Shown here: positions 50,619 to 57,497 of the stretch, one piece after another
Layout: each line of letters opens with the position of its first letter
How positions within the stretch are numbered: position 1 is the stretch's first letter
From: Umezawaea beigongshangensis
GTDB lineage: Bacteria > Actinomycetota > Actinomycetes > Mycobacteriales > Pseudonocardiaceae
DNA: 64,000 bases
Reading direction: 5' to 3'
Assembly (NCBI RefSeq): GCF_016464305.1
Contig: NZ_JAEIOJ010000009.1
Location: forward strand, 248,001-312,000
Notes under the pieces: model-generated
The model's database searches: none
What the model saw: the letters and a program-made list of their open reading frames with translations, nothing else
What the model was told of the DNA's origin: nothing
Translations under genes and position numbers: made by a program

Positions 50619-50844
50619 GTCCTCGTCCTCCCTGTTGTGGTCCTGCGATTCCCCGAACGGACGCGCCCCCGAACCCCCAGGACCGCGGGCACCCGGCCAC
50701 GCCGATTCCGTTCACCCCCCGGCCTCTTCACCACAGTTGATGAGGCCTCCATCACCGTAAGCTCAGCTGAAGATCTCGTCAACTGACACAAAGGGGTGAC
50801 ACCATCGGTGTTCACCTGAGCTGGTGAACGGTTACTCTCGTGCC
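50619..50844. other. Divergent promoter region between the inhibitor and XRE genes
   Basis: 226 nt with unusual density of inverted repeats: TGATG-AGGCCTC-CATCA near 50,742, CAGTTGA/TCAACTG flanking about 40 nt, and the operator cluster at 50795-50829. It must contain both promoters. Confidence 0.5.
50795..50829. promoter_or_regulatory. Operator cluster upstream of the XRE gene
   Basis: GGTGACACC (50795), GGTGTTCACC (50807) and the perfect-armed palindrome GTTCACC-TGAGCT-GGTGAAC (50810-50829) stack within 35 bp, with a TACTCT hexamer 6 nt before the XRE ATG. It probably forms an autoregulatory site for the XRE protein. Confidence 0.6.
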
Positions 50845-51288
50845 ATGCCCGAGAACGCCGGTGACGGGGCCCTCGCCGCGAAGGTGGACCACCTGTTCCG
50901 CACCGTGCGCCCGCGCACGGGCGGTGAGCACACGTTCGAGGAGGTCGCCGAGGCCATCCGGGCGAGGGGCGGCCCGACCATCTCGGCGACCTACCTCTGG
51001 CAGCTGCGCAAGGGCCTGCGCGACAACCCCACCAAGCGGCACCTGGAAGCGCTGGCCGGGTTCTTCGGCGTCCCGCCCGCGTACTTCTTCGACGACGCGG
51101 AGGCCGAGCGCATCGACGCCGAGCTGGCACTGCTCACCGCGTTGCGCGACGCTCCCGTCCGGCAGATCGCCCTGCGCGCCAACGGGCTGTCCGCCAAGAG
51201 CCTGGAGGCCATCGCGGAGATGGTCGACCGGGTGCGCGAGCTGGAGGGCCTGCCCCGCCCGACGCCGCCGCCGGACGCCTCGCGATGA
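50845..51288 (+). CDS. XRE-family HTH regulator paired with an ImmA/IrrE protease
   Basis: 147 residues from the ATG at 50845 (a GTG at 50824 is possible but falls inside the palindrome). Sequence KVDHLFRTVR, TFEEVAEAIRARG, ISATYLWQLRKGLRDNPTKRHLEALAGFFGVPPAYFFDD is the EspR/SinR-like HTH seen in actinomycetes, followed by a C-terminal helical segment (LTALRDAPVRQIALRANGLS). It overlaps the protease gene by 4 nt (ATGA), so the two products are made together. Confidence 0.9.
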   Translation: MPENAGDGALAAKVDHLFRTVRPRTGGEHTFEEVAEAIRARGGPTISATYLWQLRKGLRDNPTKRHLEALAGFFGVPPAYFFDDAEAERIDAELALLTALRDAPVRQIALRANGLSAKSLEAIAEMVDRVRELEGLPRPTPPPDASR

Positions 51289-51788
51289 CCGGACCGGACC
51301 GGAAGCACCTGCGCAGGCGGCACGCCGCTCTGCTGCGGGAACTGCCGGTGCCGGTACCCTTCGACGCCCGCGCGCTGTGCGAGCAGGTCGCCGCACGGCG
51401 CGGACGGCCGATCCGGCTGCTGCCGATGGCCGGGCTGACGGGGGTGTGCGGCCTGTGGATCGCCACCGACACCGCGGACACGATCTGCTACGAGCGCGAC
51501 ACCACTCCCCCGCACCAGGAGCACATCGTCCTGCACGAGCTCAGCCACCTGCTGTGCGACCACCACCCGGCCTCGCTGCCGATCGACGTGCGGACCCGGC
51601 TGCTGCTGCCCGACCTGGACCCCGCGATGGTCCGGCGGGTCCTGGGCCGCACCGGCTACTCCACCGCCGAGGAGCGGGAGGCCGAGGTGCTGGCCTCGCT
51701 GATCCGGCAGCGCGTGCCCCCGACCCACGCCGGCAGCACGCTGACCGACCGCCTGCGCGCGGCGCTGGACGACGACGGCCGTGGGTGA
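51285..51788 (+). CDS. ImmA/IrrE-like zinc metallopeptidase
   Basis: 167 residues. The zinc motif H84-E-L-S-H88 lies in IVLHELSHLLCDHH, with a downstream STAEEREAEVLASLI helix providing the third ligand. ImmA/IrrE enzymes cleave partner repressors on signal; the partner here is presumably the XRE protein encoded just before. It overlaps the next gene by 8 nt. Confidence 0.9.
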   Translation: MTGPDRKHLRRRHAALLRELPVPVPFDARALCEQVAARRGRPIRLLPMAGLTGVCGLWIATDTADTICYERDTTPPHQEHIVLHELSHLLCDHHPASLPIDVRTRLLLPDLDPAMVRRVLGRTGYSTAEEREAEVLASLIRQRVPPTHAGSTLTDRLRAALDDDGRG

Positions 51789-52875
51789 GCTGCTGCGCCA
51801 GTGGGGACCGCCGGTCCTGGCCTGGGCGCTGTTCCTGACCCGCCGGCGGAGCGAGGACGGCGCGCGCCGCTGCGTGAGGTGGGTGCTGCTGGGGCTCGCC
51901 GTGTCGCTGACGGCCCTCGTCCCGGCGGTGTACGCGGCGATCGGACGGCTCACCGGGGATCCCGACCTGGGGCGGCTGATCGGGCACGGCGGCATGCTGT
52001 TCGTCGCGTGGGCCGCGCAGGAGTTCCTGGCCCGGCTGACCGGGCTGCCGCGCGGGCCGCGGTGGCACGCCCGGTGGGTCGCGGGGGCCTTCTCGGTGCT
52101 GTGCCTGCTCTTCGCCCTCGCACCGGACCTGCGCCCCCAGTCGCCGTGGGTCCTGGAGTACTGCGTGGTCTACGCCGCGGGGCAGGCACCCGCCTTCGGC
52201 AACGTGGTCCGGCTCGGCCTGCGCTACGCCCGCGCCGCGAGCGATCCCGCCCTCCGCGCGGGACTGCGCCTGGTGGCCGTCGGCACGACGGGCGCACTGG
52301 TCTACCTGGTGCACAAGGCCGTCCTGACGGCGTCCGCCCGCTTCGACTTCCCCCACCCGCTGGGGCAGACGGCCCTCGTCGGCAAGGTGCTGCCGGTCAC
52401 CGCCCACCTGCTGGTCCTGCTGGGCACGGTGACGCCCGCCCTGCTGCACTGGTCGCAGCGGTACCGCCTCTACCGGCAGTTGCGCCCGCTGTGGCACGCC
52501 CTCTACCGCGCGGACCCCGCCATCGCGCTCGACCCGCCCGCCGTCGCGGACCTGCTGGCGCTGCGCGACCTGCGGCTGCGGCTGTACCGGCGGGTGATCG
52601 AGATCCGGGACGGCCTGCTGGCGCTCCAGCCGTACCGGGACGCCGGGGTCGCGGACGCCGCCCGCGCCCGCGCGGCCGGGGCGGGGCTGCGCGGTCAGCG
52701 GCTGGAGGCGGAGGTCGAGGCGGCCACCGTCGCCGCCGCGCTGCGCGCGCGGGCGCTGGGCACGCCGCCCGCCGAGCCGGAGATCCGCGTCGCGGGTGGC
52801 GACGACCTCGACAGCGACACCGCGTTCCTGGGCCGGGTCGCCCGCGCCTACCGCGCGCACTCCGGCGGGCGGTGA
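51781..52875 (+). CDS. MAB_1171c-family multi-pass membrane protein
   Basis: 364 residues, GTG start inside the protease gene. About seven hydrophobic segments fill residues 1-225 (PPVLAWALFLTRRRSEDGARR, LLGLAVSLTALVPAVYAAIG, EYCVVYAAGQAPAFGNVV, VGTTGALVYLVHKAVL). A cytoplasmic helical domain follows (LRPLWHALYRADPAIAL, LRLYRRVIEIRDGLLAL). This resembles the putative-transporter family named after M. abscessus MAB_1171c, which travels with XRE and ImmA genes. No substrate is known; a membrane sensor controlling the protease is an alternative reading. Confidence 0.85.
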   Translation: MGELLRQWGPPVLAWALFLTRRRSEDGARRCVRWVLLGLAVSLTALVPAVYAAIGRLTGDPDLGRLIGHGGMLFVAWAAQEFLARLTGLPRGPRWHARWVAGAFSVLCLLFALAPDLRPQSPWVLEYCVVYAAGQAPAFGNVVRLGLRYARAASDPALRAGLRLVAVGTTGALVYLVHKAVLTASARFDFPHPLGQTALVGKVLPVTAHLLVLLGTVTPALLHWSQRYRLYRQLRPLWHALYRADPAIALDPPAVADLLALRDLRLRLYRRVIEIRDGLLALQPYRDAGVADAARARAAGAGLRGQRLEAEVEAATVAAALRARALGTPPAEPEIRVAGGDDLDSDTAFLGRVARAYRAHSGGR

Positions 52876-53319
52876 CCGGGCCGGTCGGCGCGGTGGACGA
52901 CGTGCTCCCGGTCGTCCACGGGGTTGTCCGGTGTCAGCTCGCCCTCGGCGACCCGCCGCAGACCGGCCTTCTCCAGCGCCCGCCAGGACGCGCGGCTGGC
53001 CGCCGACACCGCGACCACCACGGCCGGCGCCGCGGGGTGGTCGGTCCAGGTGGCCTCGACGACCGCGCGGACGATCCGCGTGCCCGGGCCGTGCCCGACG
53101 AGCTCCGGATCACCGACGAGGTAGTCGATGCTCACGGCGTCCGGCTCGATCGCCAGGACCGGCGCGAGTTCGGCGAGGTGCTCGGGGTAGTCGGCGTACC
53201 GGTAGCGCTGGACCAGGCCGACCGGGACGCCAGCGCGCCACGTGCGGCTGCTCCAGCCACCGCCGCAGCAGCGGGAAGTCCGCCTCGGTCAGCCGGCGCC
53301 ACGTGATCTCCCGCTCCAC
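52848..53319 (-). pseudogene. AAC(6')-like GNAT acetyltransferase with internal deletion
   Basis: The N-terminal piece EREITWRRLTEADFPLLRRW ... PHVARW (from the GTG at 53319) ends at about 53,230. A different frame then gives VPVGLVQRYRYADYPEHL and SIDYLVGDPELVGHGPGTRI with the C-terminal ASWRALEKAGLRRVAEGELT and PVDDREHVV. Complete homologues have roughly 25-30 more residues between the two parts, so a deletion that was not a multiple of three joined them. The 3' end overlaps the convergent MAB_1171c gene. Unlikely to be functional. Confidence 0.75.
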
Positions 53320-53369
53320 CGGACGGACGCCAGTCCCCGTGCAAGCGGGGAACCACCGGTTTTTGCGCG

Positions 53370-53741
53370 TCACGGACCGAGCAGGATCAGCACCAGGGTC
53401 ACCCCGATCGCCGTGCCCACCACCGCGAGCAGCAGCAGCGGCAGGCGGCTGCGCGGCAGCGGCCGCCCCGCGCGGATCGCCTCGTCCACCGCGATCCACC
53501 TGCGGTAGGCGGCCGCGCTCAGGACGAGGGCGAAGCACACCAGTCCCAGCCCCAGCGCGAGCCGCAGCGGCCGCGGCCCCAGCTCGGGCAGGAGCTGGGT
53601 GATGGCGGCGCCGCCCGCCAGCAGGGCGAGCGCGCTGCGGATCCACGCGAGGTAGGTGCGCTCGTTGGCGAGGGTGAACCGGTAGTCGGGCTCGGACGCC
53701 CCCGCCGGTTCCCCGTCTCCTGCGGACGGTGGGCCGGTCAT
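53370..53741 (-). CDS. DUF202 (YidH-like) small membrane protein
   Basis: 123 residues, ATG at 53741. The family signature YRFTLANERTYLAWIRSALALLAGGAA is at residues 20-46, with three hydrophobic segments in all. Function unknown; the family is widespread and often sits in the inner membrane as a dimer. Confidence 0.88.
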   Translation of the reverse strand: MTGPPSAGDGEPAGASEPDYRFTLANERTYLAWIRSALALLAGGAAITQLLPELGPRPLRLALGLGLVCFALVLSAAAYRRWIAVDEAIRAGRPLPRSRLPLLLLAVVGTAIGVTLVLILLGP

Positions 53742-53958
53742 GGGCGCAGACCGTAGCGAACGCCGCGCGCGCAGGCCCGTCGGCACGTCTCGCGGACAGG
53801 GCCGCTGAAACACGATCGTGTGCACTTCTCACTCGTAACGCGCGCAAGAACCGTTGCCGTGCAACAGAACGCGACTCAGCCTTTCAGGCTCTACCACCGT
53901 CGGCGCGAGGTGCGCGATGCTCTGTTCACCGACAAGGTCTACGACGAACGGAGCAGTC

Positions 53959-54555
53959 GTGCGAGGAGAACTTCGACGCCGGGTGGCACGCGCGCTCGCC
54001 GGTGTGGCGGCGGCCGCCCTCGTGGTGGCGACGGCGGCTCCGGCGAGCGCCGTCCAGGCCTTCGACGGCGACTTCGAGACGCCCGTCGTCGCCCCGGGAC
54101 GGCTCGTCACGTACTCGACCGGTCAGCACGCCGGTCCGTGGACGGTGGTCGGCGGCACCGTCGACCAGCTCGGTGCCGGGTACTGGCAGGCCGCGCGCGG
54201 CGTCCAGTCGATCGACCTCAACGGGGTGACCAGCGGCGCGATCGAGCAGACGTTCTCGTCGCCACCGCTGGCCGTGCACCGGGTGAGCTTCTCCCTCGCC
54301 GGCAACCCCGGCGACGCGCCGTCGGTGAAGACCGGTCAGCTCCTGGTCAACGGCGTCGTGATGCGGGACTTCTCCTTCGACACGACGGGCAGGTCCCGCA
54401 CGGACATGGGGTACGTGCGGCTGCACACGGTGTTCTTCTCGACCAGCACGTCGATCACCCTGCGGTTCGCCAGCACCTCGCCGTCGAACGCGTGGGGCCC
54501 GGTCGTCGACGACGTCGAGGTGGAGTCGTGCCCCCTCGCGCTGTGCTCGGCGTGA
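53959..54555 (+). CDS. Secreted DUF642-like / choice-of-anchor C protein
   Basis: 198 residues from a GTG with GGAG 5 nt upstream. The signal peptide is LRRRVARALAGVAAAALVVATAAPASA. The mature domain begins FDGDFETPVVAPG, has GPWTVVGGTVDQLG, GVQSIDLNG, IEQTFSS, YxxxFSLAGNPG-like and ends WGPVVDDVEVESC, the galactose-binding-like fold of DUF642. Possible role in binding cell-wall or plant polysaccharide. In-frame ATG/GTG codons further upstream lack ribosome sites. Confidence 0.88.
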   Translation: MRGELRRRVARALAGVAAAALVVATAAPASAVQAFDGDFETPVVAPGRLVTYSTGQHAGPWTVVGGTVDQLGAGYWQAARGVQSIDLNGVTSGAIEQTFSSPPLAVHRVSFSLAGNPGDAPSVKTGQLLVNGVVMRDFSFDTTGRSRTDMGYVRLHTVFFSTSTSITLRFASTSPSNAWGPVVDDVEVESCPLALCSA

Positions 54556-54583
54556 CGAGCACGTCCCGCGCGGAGTGACCGGC

Positions 54584-54617
54584 GAGGTTCCCGGTGCGCG
54601 AGCGCACCGGGAACCTC
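54584..54617. terminator. Hairpin terminator
   Basis: A perfect 15-bp stem GAGGTTCCCGGTGCG / CGCACCGGGAACCTC with loop CGAG, between convergent genes. Confidence 0.9.
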
Positions 54618-54631
54618 GTGGGCGACGCGGT

Positions 54632-55633
54632 TCAGCTGATGCGCCGGGTCCGGCGCAGGGTGAACCACGTCAGCAACCCGGCCAGGGCCAAGTAGAGGGC
54701 GGTCTCGGTCCACTGGAGAGTCCAGAACCGGCTGTCCGGCTGGTGGACGACGCGCTGCTGGTAGCCCTCGGCGACCAGGCGGCCGAAGCAGGCGTCCCGC
54801 GCCTCGCGAGTGCCCACCCCTCCCGCAGACGCGGCGCTGTCCAGGCCGCCGGGGAACAGGCACTCGAAGAACCAGGCGGGAGCGGCGACGGGGTTGCCGT
54901 TCCGGTCCACGGTCTGCTGCGCCAGCACCCAGGAGTGCTCGGGGACCGACGTGTGGAGTTCGAACGACTCGCCGCCACCGTTGATGTAGAGGATCGTGTC
55001 GTCGGCAGAGATCTGCTGGATCTGCTGCTCCGGCGGGAGCAGCTCCGGACGGACCAGGTTCAGCGCCGCGACCTGGAAGACGGTGAAGAGCACGAGCGTC
55101 ACCGCCATGGCCGGGACCGTGCGGCGCAGCAGGACGCTCGCGGACACCCCCAGGGCGAAGGCGAAGACGGCGTGGGCGACGGGCACGACGCCGCGAGCAC
55201 CGAAGATCATCGGCTCGATCCGCAGGGCGGCGGGGCCGTTCTCGGTCGCGATCGCGTCGACGGGACTCGCCCACCACGAGACGAGCAGGCTGAGCAGACC
55301 GGTGACGACCACCACGGCCAGGGCGATCAACCCCGCCTTGGCGAGCAGCCAGCGGGTCCGGGTGACGCCCTGGTTCCACACCAGCCGGTGCGTGCCGCTC
55401 TCCACCTCCCGGCTGATCAGCGGTGCGCCCCAGAACGCGCCGATGATCGCGGGGAACACGTGCAGGACGACCAGGCCGAGGTAGTAGTGGGTGCTGTCGT
55501 CGGGGGTCAGTCCCGGACCCCCGACCGTGACGACCGGTCTGCCCGCGGCCAGCAGCGCGGCGGCGACGACGGCGAGCAGGGCGGACACGGCGAGAGCGGA
55601 CAGGCGGAACTGGCGCAGCGTCAACCAGGTCAC
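54632..55633 (-). CDS. ABC transporter permease (ABC-2 type)
   Basis: 333 residues, GTG overlapping the ATPase stop (GTGA). Six or so membrane helices, the periplasmic loop ISREVESGTHRLVWNQGVTR typical of YtrC/ABC-2 type permeases, and a long extracytoplasmic section (about 200-295) with few hydrophobics. The export substrate is unknown. Confidence 0.88.
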   Translation of the reverse strand: MTWLTLRQFRLSALAVSALLAVVAAALLAAGRPVVTVGGPGLTPDDSTHYYLGLVVLHVFPAIIGAFWGAPLISREVESGTHRLVWNQGVTRTRWLLAKAGLIALAVVVVTGLLSLLVSWWASPVDAIATENGPAALRIEPMIFGARGVVPVAHAVFAFALGVSASVLLRRTVPAMAVTLVLFTVFQVAALNLVRPELLPPEQQIQQISADDTILYINGGGESFELHTSVPEHSWVLAQQTVDRNGNPVAAPAWFFECLFPGGLDSAASAGGVGTREARDACFGRLVAEGYQQRVVHQPDSRFWTLQWTETALYLALAGLLTWFTLRRTRRIS

Positions 55634-56520
55634 CGGAGGACCTCCAGGGCGGGGCGGGGCGTCGCGGTGGCGGGCGAGTCCAGGTAGGCGAGGACGAGGT
55701 CCTCGAGCCCGACCTCGCTCACGGTCCAGGCGGGGTCGATGATCGGTGACCCGGTGCGCACGAGCAGCGTGGTCTGCCGGTCGGTGTGGCTCGCGGCGAC
55801 GACGTGCTGATCGGCGGGCAGCGTCGACGGGTCGCGCCGGGGTCCGGTGAGTCTGCGGTGGGTGGCGAGCAGGTCGTCGATCTCCCCGGCGAGCACCACG
55901 CGGGAGCCGACGAGGGTGACGAGGTGGTCGCAGACCCGTTCGACGTCGGTGATCAGGTGCGAGGAGAGGACGACGCCGACCCCGTGCTCGGCGACGGTCT
56001 CCATCAGGTCCTGGAGGAACCCGCGCCGGGCCAGCGGGTCGAGGGCGGCGACCGGCTCGTCGAGCAGCAGGACCTCGGGACGCTTGGCGATGCCGAGGGT
56101 GAGGGCGAGCTGGGCCCGCTGCCCGCCGGAGAGCCGCCCGGCCCGCTGCACCGGGTCGAGGCCGAGGTGGTCGATCCGCTCGCGCGCGAGGTCGGCGTCC
56201 CAGCCGGGGTTGAGCCGGGCGCCCAGGCGCAGGTGCTCGGCGACGGTCAGCCCCGCGTAGGTGGGGGTGTCCTGGGCGACGAACCCGACCTTGGCCAGTT
56301 GGGCGGGGCCGCTGCCGGGCCGTCCGCCGCACACCTCGATCTCCCCCGCGGTGGGAGTGGTCATGCCCGCGGCCAGGCCGAGCAGGGTGGACTTGCCCGC
56401 GCCGTTGGGGCCGACCAGGCCGACGACGCGGCCCGCCGGGATCTCCAGCGCGCAGTCGGACAGGGCCCAGCGCTGCCGGTACCTCTTGCCCAGTCCTCGG
56501 GCTCGCAGCATGGTGTTCAC
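55630..56520 (-). CDS. ABC transporter ATP-binding protein
   Basis: 296 residues. Walker A GPNGAGKST, LSGGQRAQLAL signature, Walker B VLLLDEPVAALDP and H-loop SSHL are complete. GTG start overlaps the GntR stop by 4 nt. Energises the permease encoded immediately downstream; homologous YtrA-linked systems respond to cell-wall antibiotics. Confidence 0.94.
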   Translation of the reverse strand: MNTMLRARGLGKRYRQRWALSDCALEIPAGRVVGLVGPNGAGKSTLLGLAAGMTTPTAGEIEVCGGRPGSGPAQLAKVGFVAQDTPTYAGLTVAEHLRLGARLNPGWDADLARERIDHLGLDPVQRAGRLSGGQRAQLALTLGIAKRPEVLLLDEPVAALDPLARRGFLQDLMETVAEHGVGVVLSSHLITDVERVCDHLVTLVGSRVVLAGEIDDLLATHRRLTGPRRDPSTLPADQHVVAASHTDRQTTLLVRTGSPIIDPAWTVSEVGLEDLVLAYLDSPATATPRPALEVLR

Positions 56521-56909
56521 GCCGTGTCCTCCGTCGCCGTGGTCCGCACGGTGTTCGCGAAGAGCGCTTCGACGCTCTCGTCGTCCAGCCCGGCGAGCCG
56601 GGCCCTCGCGACCCAGCGGCGCAGGTCCCGGCTCAGCGGACCGAGCACTCCCGGCGCCACGGCGGGCAGGGTCTGCGCGACGAAGGTGCCGACGCCGGGA
56701 CGGGCTGCGACGAGACCCGTGTGCTCCAGCTCGCGGTAGGCCTTGAGCACCGTGTTGGGGTTGATGGCCAGCTGCGCGACGACGTCCTTGACCTTCGGCA
56801 GCTGGTCGCCCTCGCGCAGCAGGCCGAGCCGCAGCGCGTGGCGCACCTGTTGGACGAGCTGCTGGTAGGGCGACAGGCCCGACCCCGCGTCCAAGTGGAA
56901 CTCGATCAC
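56517..56909 (-). CDS. GntR-family (YtrA-type) repressor
   Basis: 130 residues from the GTG at 56909, chosen because GGAGG lies 5 nt upstream and family members begin IEFHLDAGSGLSPYQQLVQQ. Winged helix LLREGDQLPKVKDVVAQLAI and NPNTVLKAYRELEHTGL. Short C-terminal domain, as in YtrA. Translationally coupled to the ABC genes, so it reports on and limits their expression. Confidence 0.92.
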   Translation of the reverse strand: MIEFHLDAGSGLSPYQQLVQQVRHALRLGLLREGDQLPKVKDVVAQLAINPNTVLKAYRELEHTGLVAARPGVGTFVAQTLPAVAPGVLGPLSRDLRRWVARARLAGLDDESVEALFANTVRTTATEDTA

Positions 56910-56930
56910 GACTTCCTCCATTTAACTAGC

Positions 56931-56967
56931 TGCCTAGGACTATAGGCACCTGGTCTTAAGGCGGCAA
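56931..56967 (-). promoter_or_regulatory. GntR/ABC operon promoter with overlapping operator
   Basis: On the minus strand -35 TTGCCG (56967-56962) and -10 TATAGT (56944-56939) are 17 nt apart. The palindrome TGCCTA-n6-TAGGCA (56931-56948) covers the -10 box, so bound repressor would block RNA polymerase. Confidence 0.75.
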
Positions 56968-56995
56968 CGGGCCCTCGGTTCCGCCGTGCGACACG

Positions 56996-57451
56996 ATGAG
57001 CCTCGTGATCGAGACGAGCGTTCTGACCGAGTCCGACCGCGCCGACCGGGAGGTGCTGGCCCGAGGCCACCACGGGCACTTCGGCGAGGAGGTCGACGAC
57101 GACGGCTACGAGCGGACCTGGCGACGCCTGCTCGACGACGGGCCGGTGCGCGGAATCCTCGCGCGGCTGGACGGCCGGGTGGTCGCCGTCGCGCACCACG
57201 TCTTCCACGCCGGTGTCTGGTCGGACGACAGGTGCTACCTGGCGGACCTGTTCGTGGTCCCGGAAGCCCGGCGGCGCGGTGTGGCGACGGCGATGATCGA
57301 GCGGGTGGCGCGGGACGCCGAGGAGCACGGTTTTCCGCGCCTGTACTGGAACGCGCTGGAGGACTCCCCCGCCCGCGAGCTGTACGACCGGGTGGCCGAC
57401 TGCCGGGGGCTCGTCGTCCACTCCTACCGGCGCGACGCGCACCGGGACTGA
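56996..57451 (+). CDS. GNAT-family N-acetyltransferase
   Basis: 151 residues, ATG at 56996. The acetyl-CoA pocket is VVAVAHHVFHAGVWSDDRCYL then ADLFVVPEARRRGVATAMIE, followed by YWNALEDSPARELYDRVA. The substrate cannot be predicted. It is divergent from the GntR-ABC operon with about 86 nt between starts. Confidence 0.9.
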   Translation: MSLVIETSVLTESDRADREVLARGHHGHFGEEVDDDGYERTWRRLLDDGPVRGILARLDGRVVAVAHHVFHAGVWSDDRCYLADLFVVPEARRRGVATAMIERVARDAEEHGFPRLYWNALEDSPARELYDRVADCRGLVVHSYRRDAHRD

Positions 57452-57455
57452 GGAA

Positions 57456-57495
57456 CCGCCGCTCCGGCCGCCGGGTCCGGCGGCCGGAGCGGCGG
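57456..57495. terminator. Hairpin terminator with perfect 17-bp stem
   Basis: Arms 57456-57472 and 57479-57495 are exact complements (CCGCCGCTCCGG... ), loop GGGTCC, between the convergent GNAT and GH3 genes. Confidence 0.9.
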
Positions 57496-57497
57496 TC

